A stretch of DNA of 64,000 nt from JBJXGV01 sp046160485 (GTDB lineage: Bacteria; Orphanbacterota; Orphanbacteria; JBJXGV01): contig JBJXGV010000002.1 of the NCBI GenBank assembly GCA_046160485.1, positions 186,001-250,000 of the forward strand, given 5' to 3'. Each line of letters begins with the position of its first letter. Within the stretch, counting starts at the first letter, position 1. The notes below the pieces were generated by a model. That model was not told the DNA's origin, made no database searches, and worked only from the letters and a program-made list of their open reading frames with translations. Position numbers and translations under genes: made by a program. Below, piece after piece: positions 15,984-24,900 of the stretch.

Positions 15984-17282
15984 CTACGCCGCCAAAACAG
16001 CGCTTGCGGTATTCGACGCCACACGAGCCGGAAGGTGAAGCGTGAACACGCTTCCCTGGCCGAGCGCGCTCTCGACGCTGATGCGCCCGCCTTGAAGCTC
16101 GGCGAGCTCCTTCGCGATCGAAAGGCCGATGCCGACGCCGCCGTACGCGCGCGTCGTCGACCCATCGAGTTGCCGGAAGCGATCGAAGATAATCTGATGA
16201 TCCTCCGGCGCGATGCCGATTCCCGTGTCGCGAACGCGAACGAGAATCTCGCGATCACCTGTCGCGCTCGAAACCTCAACGCGTCCCGCCTCGGGAGTGA
16301 ACTTGATCGCGTTGTCGACGAGTGAGCGAATGATCTCGCGCGTGCGTCCAGAATCGAGCACCGCGGCGCCCACGTCCGGCGAGCCGTTGACTACGAGCGT
16401 GAGCTTTGCGCGTTCCGCTGCCGGCCGCGCCAGCTCGACCTCCTCCGCGAGCAGCCCGTTCACGTCGACGAGCGCGGCGGCGACGCCCGTTCGCGACGCC
16501 GAGAGCGACGCGAGCGCCAGCAAGCGTTCGATGAGCGACAGGAGCCTCTCGCCGTTGAGGAGAATATTCTCGGAAAACTCGACGCGGCTCGCGTGGCCGA
16601 CCTCAGGAAGTTTGAGGAACTCCGCATAGGAGAGAATCACCGTCAGCGGCGTGCGCAGTTCGTGACTCGTATTCTGCAGGAATTCCGCCTGGAGCCGGTT
16701 CATCTCCTCGAGCCGCACGTTCTTCGATGTCAATTCTTCGTTGGATCGCCGCAGCGATTCGTAGAGAAGCGAGTTCTCGATCGCGACCGCCGCGATTTCG
16801 ATCGTCGAGACGAGCATCTGGCGATCGAGCGGCGAAAACTCCTCGTGGCTGACGCGATCTCCGACGAGGATGAGGCCGATCGCATGCCCCTTCGCCGCGA
16901 CCGGCACCGCCGTGCGAAATCCGAGTGCGAACAGCTCGCGCGCCACGTTGTCGCCGGGCTCCGCCTGCGCGAGCGTGGCGAGGTCGACGAACGCCCCCTC
17001 GCTATCGCGGACCGCCTTGCCGATCCCGCTCGTCCACGCGAGCTCGCAGTGCGAGAGCCGGGACTTCTCGATGCCGCGCGCCGCGACCGGCGGCAGCGCG
17101 CCATGATGCGTCCAGCGTTCGAGAAAAATCGCTGCGCGCGCGAACGAAAACTGCCCGATCAGCGTGAGGAGGAGAAAATTTCCGAGCTCTTCGAGTTTCG
17201 CGAAGAGGATGAAGCTCTGGGACAGATCGAGAAGCGTCTCGAGGGCAAGTACGCGTTTCTCGAGATCGCGGTCGCCCGTCAT
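15984..17282 (-). CDS. GAF-domain sensor histidine kinase
   Basis: 432 residues, no membrane helix, hence cytoplasmic. Residues 1-30 form a coiled coil and about 35-180 a GAF-like domain (RTAVPVAAKGHAIGLILVGD). A coiled linker leads to HisKA with the phosphoacceptor His in NTSHELRTPLTVILSYAEFL (about residue 210), then HATPase_c with VDNAIKFTPEAG (N box), VRDTGIGIAPEDHQIIFDRF (G1/F boxes) and GGVGIGLSIAKELAELQGG (G2). It lies 3 bases after a STAS gene in the RsbU/RsbW/RsbV-like cluster. No response regulator is nearby, so its phosphorylation target is unknown. Confidence 0.88.
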   Translation of the reverse strand: MTGDRDLEKRVLALETLLDLSQSFILFAKLEELGNFLLLTLIGQFSFARAAIFLERWTHHGALPPVAARGIEKSRLSHCELAWTSGIGKAVRDSEGAFVDLATLAQAEPGDNVARELFALGFRTAVPVAAKGHAIGLILVGDRVSHEEFSPLDRQMLVSTIEIAAVAIENSLLYESLRRSNEELTSKNVRLEEMNRLQAEFLQNTSHELRTPLTVILSYAEFLKLPEVGHASRVEFSENILLNGERLLSLIERLLALASLSASRTGVAAALVDVNGLLAEEVELARPAAERAKLTLVVNGSPDVGAAVLDSGRTREIIRSLVDNAIKFTPEAGRVEVSSATGDREILVRVRDTGIGIAPEDHQIIFDRFRQLDGSTTRAYGGVGIGLSIAKELAELQGGRISVESALGQGSVFTLHLPARVASNTASAVLAA

Positions 17283-17285
17283 GCT

Positions 17286-17642
17286 CTATCCGCGCAGCTC
17301 CGCGACCGCCGAGTCTTGGCTGCCGGCCTCCGTCAAAAACTCCGTGACGTTGAGTAGCGCCAACACCGCGCGCACCGACGCGGGGACGTTGATGAAGCGC
17401 GCGTCGCCGCCGGCGTCGCGAATCTGCTCGACGAACGAGAGGAAGAGTCCGATGCCCGCGCTCCCGATGAACCCGAGGCGCGCCAGATCGAAAATCACGC
17501 GCGGCGCCGGCTCCGGCTTGATCGACTTGAGTTGTTCCTCGAGCACCTGCACGCCCGTCAAATCGAGGCGTCCGCTCATGCTCAAAACGTACAGCGGTGT
17601 CGCCCCGTCTCGTTTCTCGAGCTTCGCGTCGAATGATGCCAT
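17286..17642 (-). CDS. STAS-domain anti-sigma factor antagonist
   Basis: 118 residues; one STAS domain with the serine motif LGFIGSAGIGLFLSFVEQ near residue 62 (Asp of the usual D-S replaced by Gly, serine kept). Likely RsbV/SpoIIAA-type partner of the anti-sigma ATPase whose gene ends 9 bases upstream. GGGGA precedes the ATG by 7 bases. The C-terminal half is longer and more acidic than in the second STAS protein at 15438-15800, suggesting different partners or signals. Confidence 0.85.
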   Translation of the reverse strand: MASFDAKLEKRDGATPLYVLSMSGRLDLTGVQVLEEQLKSIKPEPAPRVIFDLARLGFIGSAGIGLFLSFVEQIRDAGGDARFINVPASVRAVLALLNVTEFLTEAGSQDSAVAELRG

Positions 17643-17651
17643 CGTCGTCCC

Positions 17652-18194
17652 CTATGCCTCGACCGCGGCTTCTCGCAGATGCTTCACGAGGATGAGCCGG
17701 TTCGTTCCATCGGGTTCCTGCTCGCTGTGGACCTCATCCATTGCACGCACGATGATCGGCAGCCCGAGCCCGCGCCCCTCGCGATGCGTCACGGGAAGCG
17801 CCGCGGGCGGGACACCCGTAAGCCGCCGCGGGTCGAGCCCGTCGCCGCCGCTTACGATCTGAAATGTCAGCCGGTCTTCCGACTCGAGAAGGTCGAGATG
17901 AAACCGGCGGGTCGAATCGAAATGGTAGCTGTGTTCGATCACGTTGGCGCAGGCCTCGAAGAGTGCGAGCTCGACGACGCTTGCGCTCGCGCCGTCGACG
18001 CCGCGCCGCCGCATGATCTCCGCGACGAACGCGCACGCCGGCCGAACGGCATCGAGGCGCGCGGGAATCTCGAGGGCGTAGACGATCGGTTCGTCACTCG
18101 ACGACGTCTCGACGGACGCGTTCGCCGCGCCGTACGCGCGAAGGCGCTCGACGGCGCTCGAGTCGATTCGAAACGGGTCGCGCGCGGGCCGCAT
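17652..18194 (-). CDS. RsbW/SpoIIAB-like anti-sigma ATP-binding protein
   Basis: 180 residues of the HATPase_c_2 family. The N box is VVELALFEACANVIEHSYHF near residue 75, the G1 region GGDGLDPRRLTG near residue 123, and the G2 region HREGRGLGLPIIVRAMDEVH near residue 145. In partner-switching systems such proteins phosphorylate STAS antagonists and sequester a sigma factor or output protein. It begins 3 bases after the stop of the SpoIIE-type phosphatase and precedes STAS and histidine kinase genes, a complete phosphatase-kinase-antagonist set. No SigB-like factor is adjacent; the output may lie elsewhere. Confidence 0.87.
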   Translation of the reverse strand: MRPARDPFRIDSSAVERLRAYGAANASVETSSSDEPIVYALEIPARLDAVRPACAFVAEIMRRRGVDGASASVVELALFEACANVIEHSYHFDSTRRFHLDLLESEDRLTFQIVSGGDGLDPRRLTGVPPAALPVTHREGRGLGLPIIVRAMDEVHSEQEPDGTNRLILVKHLREAAVEA

Positions 18195-18197
18195 ACG

Positions 18198-19844
18198 CTA
18201 GGTGTTCTCCGTGCCGCGCGGCGTGCCATGGCTCGTCACCAGATCCGCAAGATTGTCGGGCGCCGCGCTCTCTTCGCCCGAGGCCGTCAATCGTCGCAGT
18301 GCGATCACGGTGATGTCGTCGGATTGCGGCGCGCCCGCGACGAACGCTTGCACGTCGGTCGAGAGGCGCAGGACCACCTCGTCGGCGTGCGCACCCGTCT
18401 CGCCGGCGCTTCCGACGATTTCGACGACGCGGTCGACGCCGAACTCCTCGTTGCTCGCGTTCGCGGCCTCGCTCACACCGTCCGTGTACTGCACGAGGAT
18501 GTCGCCGGAGTCGATCTCGATCGTTTGGTCTGCGAGCTTCTTGCCGAAGCGGTCGCCGCGCACGAGGCCGAGCGGCATGCCGGTCGTCTTCACGGGCAAG
18601 CAGACCGCGTTCGCCGTCGAGTAGAAGAGCAGCGGATTGTGCCCGGCATTCGCGAACGTGAGCGTGCCGCGCCGCGAGTCGAGGATTCCGTAGAAGAGCG
18701 TGATGAACATGCCGCGTTTCATCGACGGATGAATCAGCTCGTTGAGCTTCGCGAGGAGTTCCGCGGGCGACGTGTGCGCGGGGGCGTGCGAGCGCAACAG
18801 CGCGCCGGCCATCGCCATGACGACGAGTCCGGGGATCCCCTTGCCCGCGACGTCGCCGATCGCGATTCCGTAGCGGTCCTTGCCGAGCGGCACGACGTCG
18901 TAGTAGTCGCCGCCGACCTCCTCCGCGGAGCGATGGAAGCTCGAGAGTTCCCAGCCGGGAATGCGCGTCTCGGCCGGCGGGAAGAGCCGCTCTTCGAGTT
19001 CGTGCGCGATCTCCAGTTCGCGGCGGATGCGTTCCTTCTCGACGAGTTCGCGCTGCGCGATTTCGAGGCGTCCCGCCATGTCGTTGAAGGTCATCGCGAG
19101 CCGCCCGAGTTCCGTGCGGTCTTTCGAGTCGATCCGGTGCGCGAAGTTTCCGCGCCCGATCTCCTCCGCGCCGAGCGTCAGCGCCTTGACCGGCTTGACG
19201 ACGGACGACGCGATGAGCGTCGAGAGAACAAGGCCCAGAATCAGGACAGCGCACGTGACGAGAACGGTCGTGCGCACGGCTCGCTTGACGACGTTCTCTA
19301 CGTGCTGCTTCGAAAGACCGAGAAAGACGTGCCCGACGAGCGAGCCGTCTTGGAATCGCACGGGAATCTTCACCTGATAAACCGTCGGGCTCTCGTGGAG
19401 CGCCTCCCCCTCGTCGAGCGGAAGCGTTGCGCGCGCGGGCGTCATGCCGGGCGTCTCTTGGTATGCGGCGTCCACCTCGGTCGCCGTTTCGGTTCCCTTC
19501 ACGCGGCCGCTCTCGTCAACGACGACCAGATACGACCAGTCGGAGTTTTCGGCGCGCAGTTTTTTCACGAGCGGATGAAGCGTGAACTCCGGGTAGTCTT
19601 CGAGGAGCGGCTTCGACGCGAGGCTCGCGACATTGCGGCCCTGCGCGAGGAGACGGCGCCGCAACTCATCTTCGAGGGTCTGCTTCTCGTGGCGGATGAA
19701 AAGCGTGCCGCTGCCGAGCGTCACGAGAAGCACGAGAAACGAAATCGCGAGTGTGACGACAAGCCGCAAACTTGTCGTGGGCCCCTTCGCGGGCGCGTCG
19801 GCCGTCGTGTCTCGCTTCTTCGGATCACGCTTCATGCGGGTCAT
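18198..19844 (-). CDS. SpoIIE/RsbU-type PP2C phosphatase with HAMP domain
   Basis: 548 residues. Helix one (VVTLAISFLVLLVTLGSG) is near residue 35 and helix two (TTVLVTCAVLILGLVLSTLI) near residue 200, with a periplasmic sensor between them. A HAMP domain follows (VKPVKALTLGAEEIGRGNF), then a coiled coil (ERIRRELEIAHELEERLF) and a SpoIIE phosphatase domain with GGDYYDVVPLG and AIGDVAGKGIPG metal-binding motifs and later VQYTDGVSEAAN. It should dephosphorylate STAS antagonists in response to an envelope signal, releasing the target of the RsbW-like protein encoded next. GGAG precedes ATG by 6 bases. Confidence 0.9.
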   Translation of the reverse strand: MTRMKRDPKKRDTTADAPAKGPTTSLRLVVTLAISFLVLLVTLGSGTLFIRHEKQTLEDELRRRLLAQGRNVASLASKPLLEDYPEFTLHPLVKKLRAENSDWSYLVVVDESGRVKGTETATEVDAAYQETPGMTPARATLPLDEGEALHESPTVYQVKIPVRFQDGSLVGHVFLGLSKQHVENVVKRAVRTTVLVTCAVLILGLVLSTLIASSVVKPVKALTLGAEEIGRGNFAHRIDSKDRTELGRLAMTFNDMAGRLEIAQRELVEKERIRRELEIAHELEERLFPPAETRIPGWELSSFHRSAEEVGGDYYDVVPLGKDRYGIAIGDVAGKGIPGLVVMAMAGALLRSHAPAHTSPAELLAKLNELIHPSMKRGMFITLFYGILDSRRGTLTFANAGHNPLLFYSTANAVCLPVKTTGMPLGLVRGDRFGKKLADQTIEIDSGDILVQYTDGVSEAANASNEEFGVDRVVEIVGSAGETGAHADEVVLRLSTDVQAFVAGAPQSDDITVIALRRLTASGEESAAPDNLADLVTSHGTPRGTENT

Positions 19845-19903
19845 TGTCTCTCCAGGGCGCCGACGCCTCCGAGGAGGTGCGGCCGGTTTTCGCGCGTCGC
19901 GCG

Positions 19904-21922
19904 TTATTTCTTCGTGATCTCGCGCGTCCGCGCGAGTTCCGCGCCGGCGCGCTCCACGTAGTGCATCGCTTTCTGATCGTCCGGGTCGACATCGAGCGCG
20001 CGGCGCCAGGTCTCGATCGCCTCCGCAAGACGTCCCGCGGTGTACTGCTCCATTCCTTGGATCAGATAACCCTTCGTCAGGTAACCCTTCACGTCCCCGT
20101 AGCCGGGGTCGCGCCTCCAGACGATCTCCCAGTACTCGATCGCCTCGGCGGTGCGCCCGGTCTTGAATACGGCCGCGCCCTTCTCGTAGAGCTCGGCGGC
20201 TTCCGCGGTTTCCGCGGGCGAGAGCGCCTTCCGCTCCGCCGCTGGTCTAGCCGCTTCCGCCGACACCGCGAGGTTCGAACGCGTGCTTTTCTCTTTTTCG
20301 GCGTCCGATAGCCTTTTCTTGAGTTCCTTGTCGTTGGGCGACAGCGCGAGGGCCGAACGCCACTTCGCGATCGCCGGCGCCGTGAGGCCGCGCTCGTGCA
20401 GGAGATTTCCTTGCGAGACGAGAAGGCTGACCTCGCGTTCGAGGCCGTCGCGCGCGAGTTCGCGGAAGCGCGCGACGTCGGTGTTGCCGGGATCCTCGGC
20501 GAGAAGCGCGGCGAAGAGGCTCTCCGCTTCGGCGAAGCGGCCCGCGGCGAGCGCCTCGACGCCGGCGGACTCGTGCCGCCGCGCCGCGGCGCCGGCCGCG
20601 CGTTCGACCGCGCGCAGCGCTGTGATCGTCTCCATCTCGCCGCGCACCGTGTCGTTCGCCGGATCGTGTTCGAGCACCGTTTGATACGCGATAAGCGCTT
20701 CGACGGTATCGCCCGCCGCGATGTGCGCGCGCGCGGATGCGAGAAGCCCTTCGCGCTCGGCGCGCTCGTGAAGCGCGCGCAGCTCGGCGTCCTCCGGCTT
20801 GAAGAGAAGCGCGCCGCCGAGCGCGTCGCGCGCCTCGTCGAAGCGCCCCGCGTCGAGGTGCGCGCGGCCCGTGTTGACGAGCGCCGTGACGCGTTCGCCC
20901 TCGCGCGCGCCGATTTCCTGCGCGAGCCGCTCGTTGATTTCGTGCTCCTCGCGCTCGCGCGCCGCCGCGGCGAGTTCGTCGCGCGTGTCGCCGAACGCGT
21001 GCGAGAGCGAGATCTTGTGCGTCGCGCCGAGATCGCCCGGCTCGTACGCGTAGTCGGCGGAGATGCCGCCGAGTGCGAAGCCCGCGCCCGCGGTCCACGC
21101 GTCTGCGGCAAGGCCCGCGCGCATCGCGACGCCGTTCGCCTCGATCTCCGCGCCCGCGTGCACGCGACTCTCACCGCCCTCCTCGCGCACCCACTCGACG
21201 AGCGCGAGCGCGCCGCCGAGCGAACCGCCGACGGGGAGCAGGTACGAGAGCCCGGCGTGGATCGCGCGCGGCTCGGCGACCGATTGGTTGCCGAGCTTCT
21301 CGCGCGGCGCGACGGCGTTCTCGATGCGCAGCGCCGCGCCGGCGCGCGCGAGCGAAAGAGCGTCGGCCGCGAAGCCGTCGCGTTGAATCGTCAGCCCAAG
21401 ATCGGCGCCGACCGAGCTCGCCGACGAACCGCCGAGCGTGTGCGTATCGAGTTTGAGCGCGATCCCGTACGACACGCTGGCCGAAAGTTCGTTCGCGTAT
21501 CCGAGCAGCCATCGCAACTGCGTGTCGCGCAGATCGGCGTCGGTGACGAAGTTTCGATCGTCGCGCCCTTCGATGCCGCCCGCGGAGAACCGAACCGCGC
21601 CGACGCCGAATGTTCCGTAGCGAAGCGTCGGGTGCGCATAACCGAAGTACGCGAACGAGATGTCGCTCACGGGAAGCGTCGTCGTGTAGAGGGCGACTTC
21701 CTTCGCCGGCGCGCGCATGAGCCCCGCTGGATTCCAGACGAGCGCGGTGGCGTCGTTCGCGGCCGCGGCGTACGCGCCGCCGAGCGCGAGTCCGCGCGCG
21801 CCCACTCCCGCCGAGAGCACCTTGCGGTCGCCGGATTCGCCGTGCGCTATTCCCGCGGCGATCAGCAAGTGGAACACGAGCGCCGTGGCCGCGGCGGCCA
21901 TCGTCAGCAGAACGCGGCTCAT
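19904..21922 (-). CDS. PorV/PorQ-like outer-membrane protein with C-terminal TPR repeats
   Basis: 672 residues with a signal peptide (residues 1-28, ending AHG). Residues 30-330 match the UPF0164/PorV family: GARGLALGGAYAAAANDATA and LVWNPAGLMR at the start, then alternating beta strands and a closing KISLSHAF. Residues 340-670 hold TPR-like repeats (ALVNTGRAHLDAGRFDEARD, AIETWRRALDVDPDDQKAMH). PorV-type proteins shuttle type IX secretion substrates at the outer membrane. The gene starts within the ATGA of the giant sorting-domain protein gene upstream, so the two are coupled and probably functionally paired. PorV fused to TPR is less common than PorV alone. Confidence 0.82.
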   Translation of the reverse strand: MSRVLLTMAAAATALVFHLLIAAGIAHGESGDRKVLSAGVGARGLALGGAYAAAANDATALVWNPAGLMRAPAKEVALYTTTLPVSDISFAYFGYAHPTLRYGTFGVGAVRFSAGGIEGRDDRNFVTDADLRDTQLRWLLGYANELSASVSYGIALKLDTHTLGGSSASSVGADLGLTIQRDGFAADALSLARAGAALRIENAVAPREKLGNQSVAEPRAIHAGLSYLLPVGGSLGGALALVEWVREEGGESRVHAGAEIEANGVAMRAGLAADAWTAGAGFALGGISADYAYEPGDLGATHKISLSHAFGDTRDELAAAAREREEHEINERLAQEIGAREGERVTALVNTGRAHLDAGRFDEARDALGGALLFKPEDAELRALHERAEREGLLASARAHIAAGDTVEALIAYQTVLEHDPANDTVRGEMETITALRAVERAAGAAARRHESAGVEALAAGRFAEAESLFAALLAEDPGNTDVARFRELARDGLEREVSLLVSQGNLLHERGLTAPAIAKWRSALALSPNDKELKKRLSDAEKEKSTRSNLAVSAEAARPAAERKALSPAETAEAAELYEKGAAVFKTGRTAEAIEYWEIVWRRDPGYGDVKGYLTKGYLIQGMEQYTAGRLAEAIETWRRALDVDPDDQKAMHYVERAGAELARTREITKK

Positions 21923-24900
21923 CGAAGCACCGCGACCTTGCGAAGCGCCGACTCGCTCCGCCCGGAGAGGAATCGGACGCGCACGTCGGCGAGATAGACG
22001 CCCGAGAGCACGGTCTCGCCGTCGGCATTACGGCCGTCCCACGCGATCGCCGGGACCATCCCCGCGCCGGTGACGCCGGCCGGCGCGATGCGCGCGACCG
22101 GTTCGCCGAGCGGCGTGTAGATCGCGATCTCGATTTCGCCCGGCTCCGGCATGTAGAAGAGGAAGCGCGTCTCCTCGCGGCCCGCGGCGAACGGATTCGG
22201 ATAGTTCGAGAGGCTCTCGGCGAAGCGCGGCGACGCGATCCCGACCAGCCCGGTCGAGAATGGGAAGCTGTGGCCCGCGGCGGCGCGCGCGCGCGGCGGG
22301 TTCGCGCCTTGGATCACGCTCGCGAAAGTGACGCCGGTGTCCGCGACCGTCAGCCGGAACGCATTCGCCGCCGATTCCCCGAGCAGGTCGCCTTCGAACA
22401 GGAGCGTGATGGAGTCGCCGGGGGCGATCACGAGGGAGTTCGGGAAGATCAGAGAGCCCATCGCATCGGCCGGGTGACTCGACACGGTCGTGCGAACGTC
22501 GACGACGCGGGTCGCGGAGAAGAGCGACGCGGGATCGAGAGTGCGGCCTTCGGAGTCGCTGATGATGAAGTCGATCGACTCGAGCGAAACACCTCCGCTC
22601 CCTTCTGCCGGCGGGTTGACGAGAACGAGTTCACCCAGCGGAACCGCGAGCGCGCCGCGCGCCGCGGTCACGGGCGCACGGTCGCGGAACGAAGCGATCG
22701 GATCGAGCGGCGCCGCCAAGATCGTGATCAGCGCCGAGCCGAATGGAAACGCCGCCGCGCCGGCGACCGGCACGATCAGTCTCAGATCGTTCGCGTCCCG
22801 CAATTCGAGATCGTCGCCGCCAAGCGACGCGCGCAAACGGCCGCGTTCCGCGATGCCGCGAATCGTGGTGCGCACATCGATTCGCGCCGAGTCGCCGGGC
22901 GCGATGAGGAGGGGCGCGGTGAACGGGATTCGCGCGCGACTCGCGTCGCTTTCGGCCACACCGACGCTCCCGACCGGAACGCCGTCCGCGAATGCGCTGA
23001 GCGAAAGAAGCCGCCGACCGGTCGGCTGCGGCGCGCCGAAGTCATCCGTGACATCGAGCGAGATCGCGGTGAGCGCGACATCGGCCTCGCTCGGATCGCC
23101 CGGGTTGCGGCACGAGAAGGAAAGGAGCGGCACGCCGGCCGCGCCGGGGTAGACCGCGGAATCCGAGAGGACGATCGGCGTCGCGAGAAGGCCGCTCGCG
23201 GGCGTCGCGACGCGAATCGCCGGGCCGCGGAACGGAGCCGCAAGCCCCACCCGAATCGGCGTGTCGGTCGCGACGTCGCGAGCCTGTGGGAGCAGCGTGG
23301 AGTCGCCGCCATCGAGCTCGAAGCGCACGTACTCGGCTGTCGCGCCCGGCAACACGTCGATGCGAAGTTGTACCGGGACGTTCGTGTTTACCGGCAGAAC
23401 GATCGGCGTCGTGAGCGGGATTCGTATGATCCCCTTCGCGAGGGGGAGTATGGGGCGCGCATCGCCGTCGGGCGTCGATACCGCCGCTATCACGCCGCCC
23501 GGGATGAACCCCGACAGGTCGCCGTATTCGATCTCTCCATCCTCGATCGTCACGTCGGAGAAGACGGAGTCGATGAATTCGCCAAGTGAATCGGTGACGA
23601 GGAGCGTGACCTCGTGAATTCGGACGTCGGCGGTCACGTTTGTGTCGCCGGCGGATGCGAATCGCAGCCCGAGCACGAACACGTCCTCCTGCCCGCGATT
23701 CATCGCAGGCGGCGCGATGCTCTCGATCGCCATCGAGACCGACGTCGGGCGCGCCGTCACATTCGTGCGACTCGAGCGCACGGGAAACGCGCCGCTGCTC
23801 AACACCAGGGGAACCGCGACGCCCGAGTTCGCATCGACCACGTCTGTCGAGAGCGGGGCGTTGACCGTCAGGCGGAAGGCGGCGACGCGCGTGTCCGCGC
23901 GCACGTCGATCGCGATCGCGACGCTCACCGGATCGCCCGGCGAGATGACGATCGGCGAGTCGAGTTCGAGGCGCACGGCCGAGCCTGCTGGAACGGCGGA
24001 GGTCGTGTGGAAGACGGTAGAGGCCTCGCGAACGGAGAGCCGGCTCGCGAGGTCGGCGATCGAGACGGCGCGTCCAGCGCCATCATCGAAGGAGAGGTCG
24101 AGCGTGCGAACTTCAACAGGGGCGTACGGCGTGACGCCGTCGGCGGCGAACGTGAGCGAAAGCGGAACGACCTCCACGCTTCCGCGAGAGACGGTCGGCG
24201 GCGCGAGGTCGGTCGGGAAGAGCGCGACCGAGACGGGCGGATTGACGATCGAGAGGGGGCTCGCTGCGACGGGCGTCGAGGAGATGTCTTCTTCCGACGT
24301 GCGGCCGCGCCCGCGCGCGACGACCGTGTACGTGGCCGAGCCCGCGGCGTTCGCGCGCACGCGCCAGGTAAACGTGCGCGTCGTCGACGGCGGGATCGAG
24401 AGCGAACCGGGTGTCGCGCCCCCGACGAGCGCCGAGGCGCCCGTGCCCGCCATCGCCGAGATGGTCGGGACGATGGCGTCGATCGTCTCGTTGCCCGCAT
24501 TGCGCACCGTGGCGACGAGGTCGAGTGTTTGTCCAACGCTTGCGCTCGGATTCTCGAACGCGACGCTGACGAGCAGCGGACTCGTCGAGAGGGTCTGCGT
24601 AAAGGCGTTCTCGACGGGTGCGTCGATCGGTCCATCGTCCGTCGATTCGACCGATATGCCGTCCCTCGGGACGCGCAGGATGATCGTCGCGCTGTCGGAC
24701 GGCGCCGCGGCGACGTCCGCCGCGACGAAGATGCGGCGGCCGCTCAGCGGAACGGCGATGTCGAGCGCGTCGATGAGCCATCCGCTTCCGACGAACGAGA
24801 GCGCGTCGACGAGCGAATCCGACGCCGTGTCGAAGCTGCCATCGCCGTCGTCTACGTAGAGGTTGAGCGCGGCGATGTCGCCGGGTGCACTCGCGCTCCC

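Noticed and set aside
17679..19961. A 760-codon open frame on the plus strand over the phosphatase and anti-sigma genes
   Set aside because: It mirrors the SpoIIE, RsbW-like and downstream genes, has no recognisable domain and is Arg/Asp-biased.
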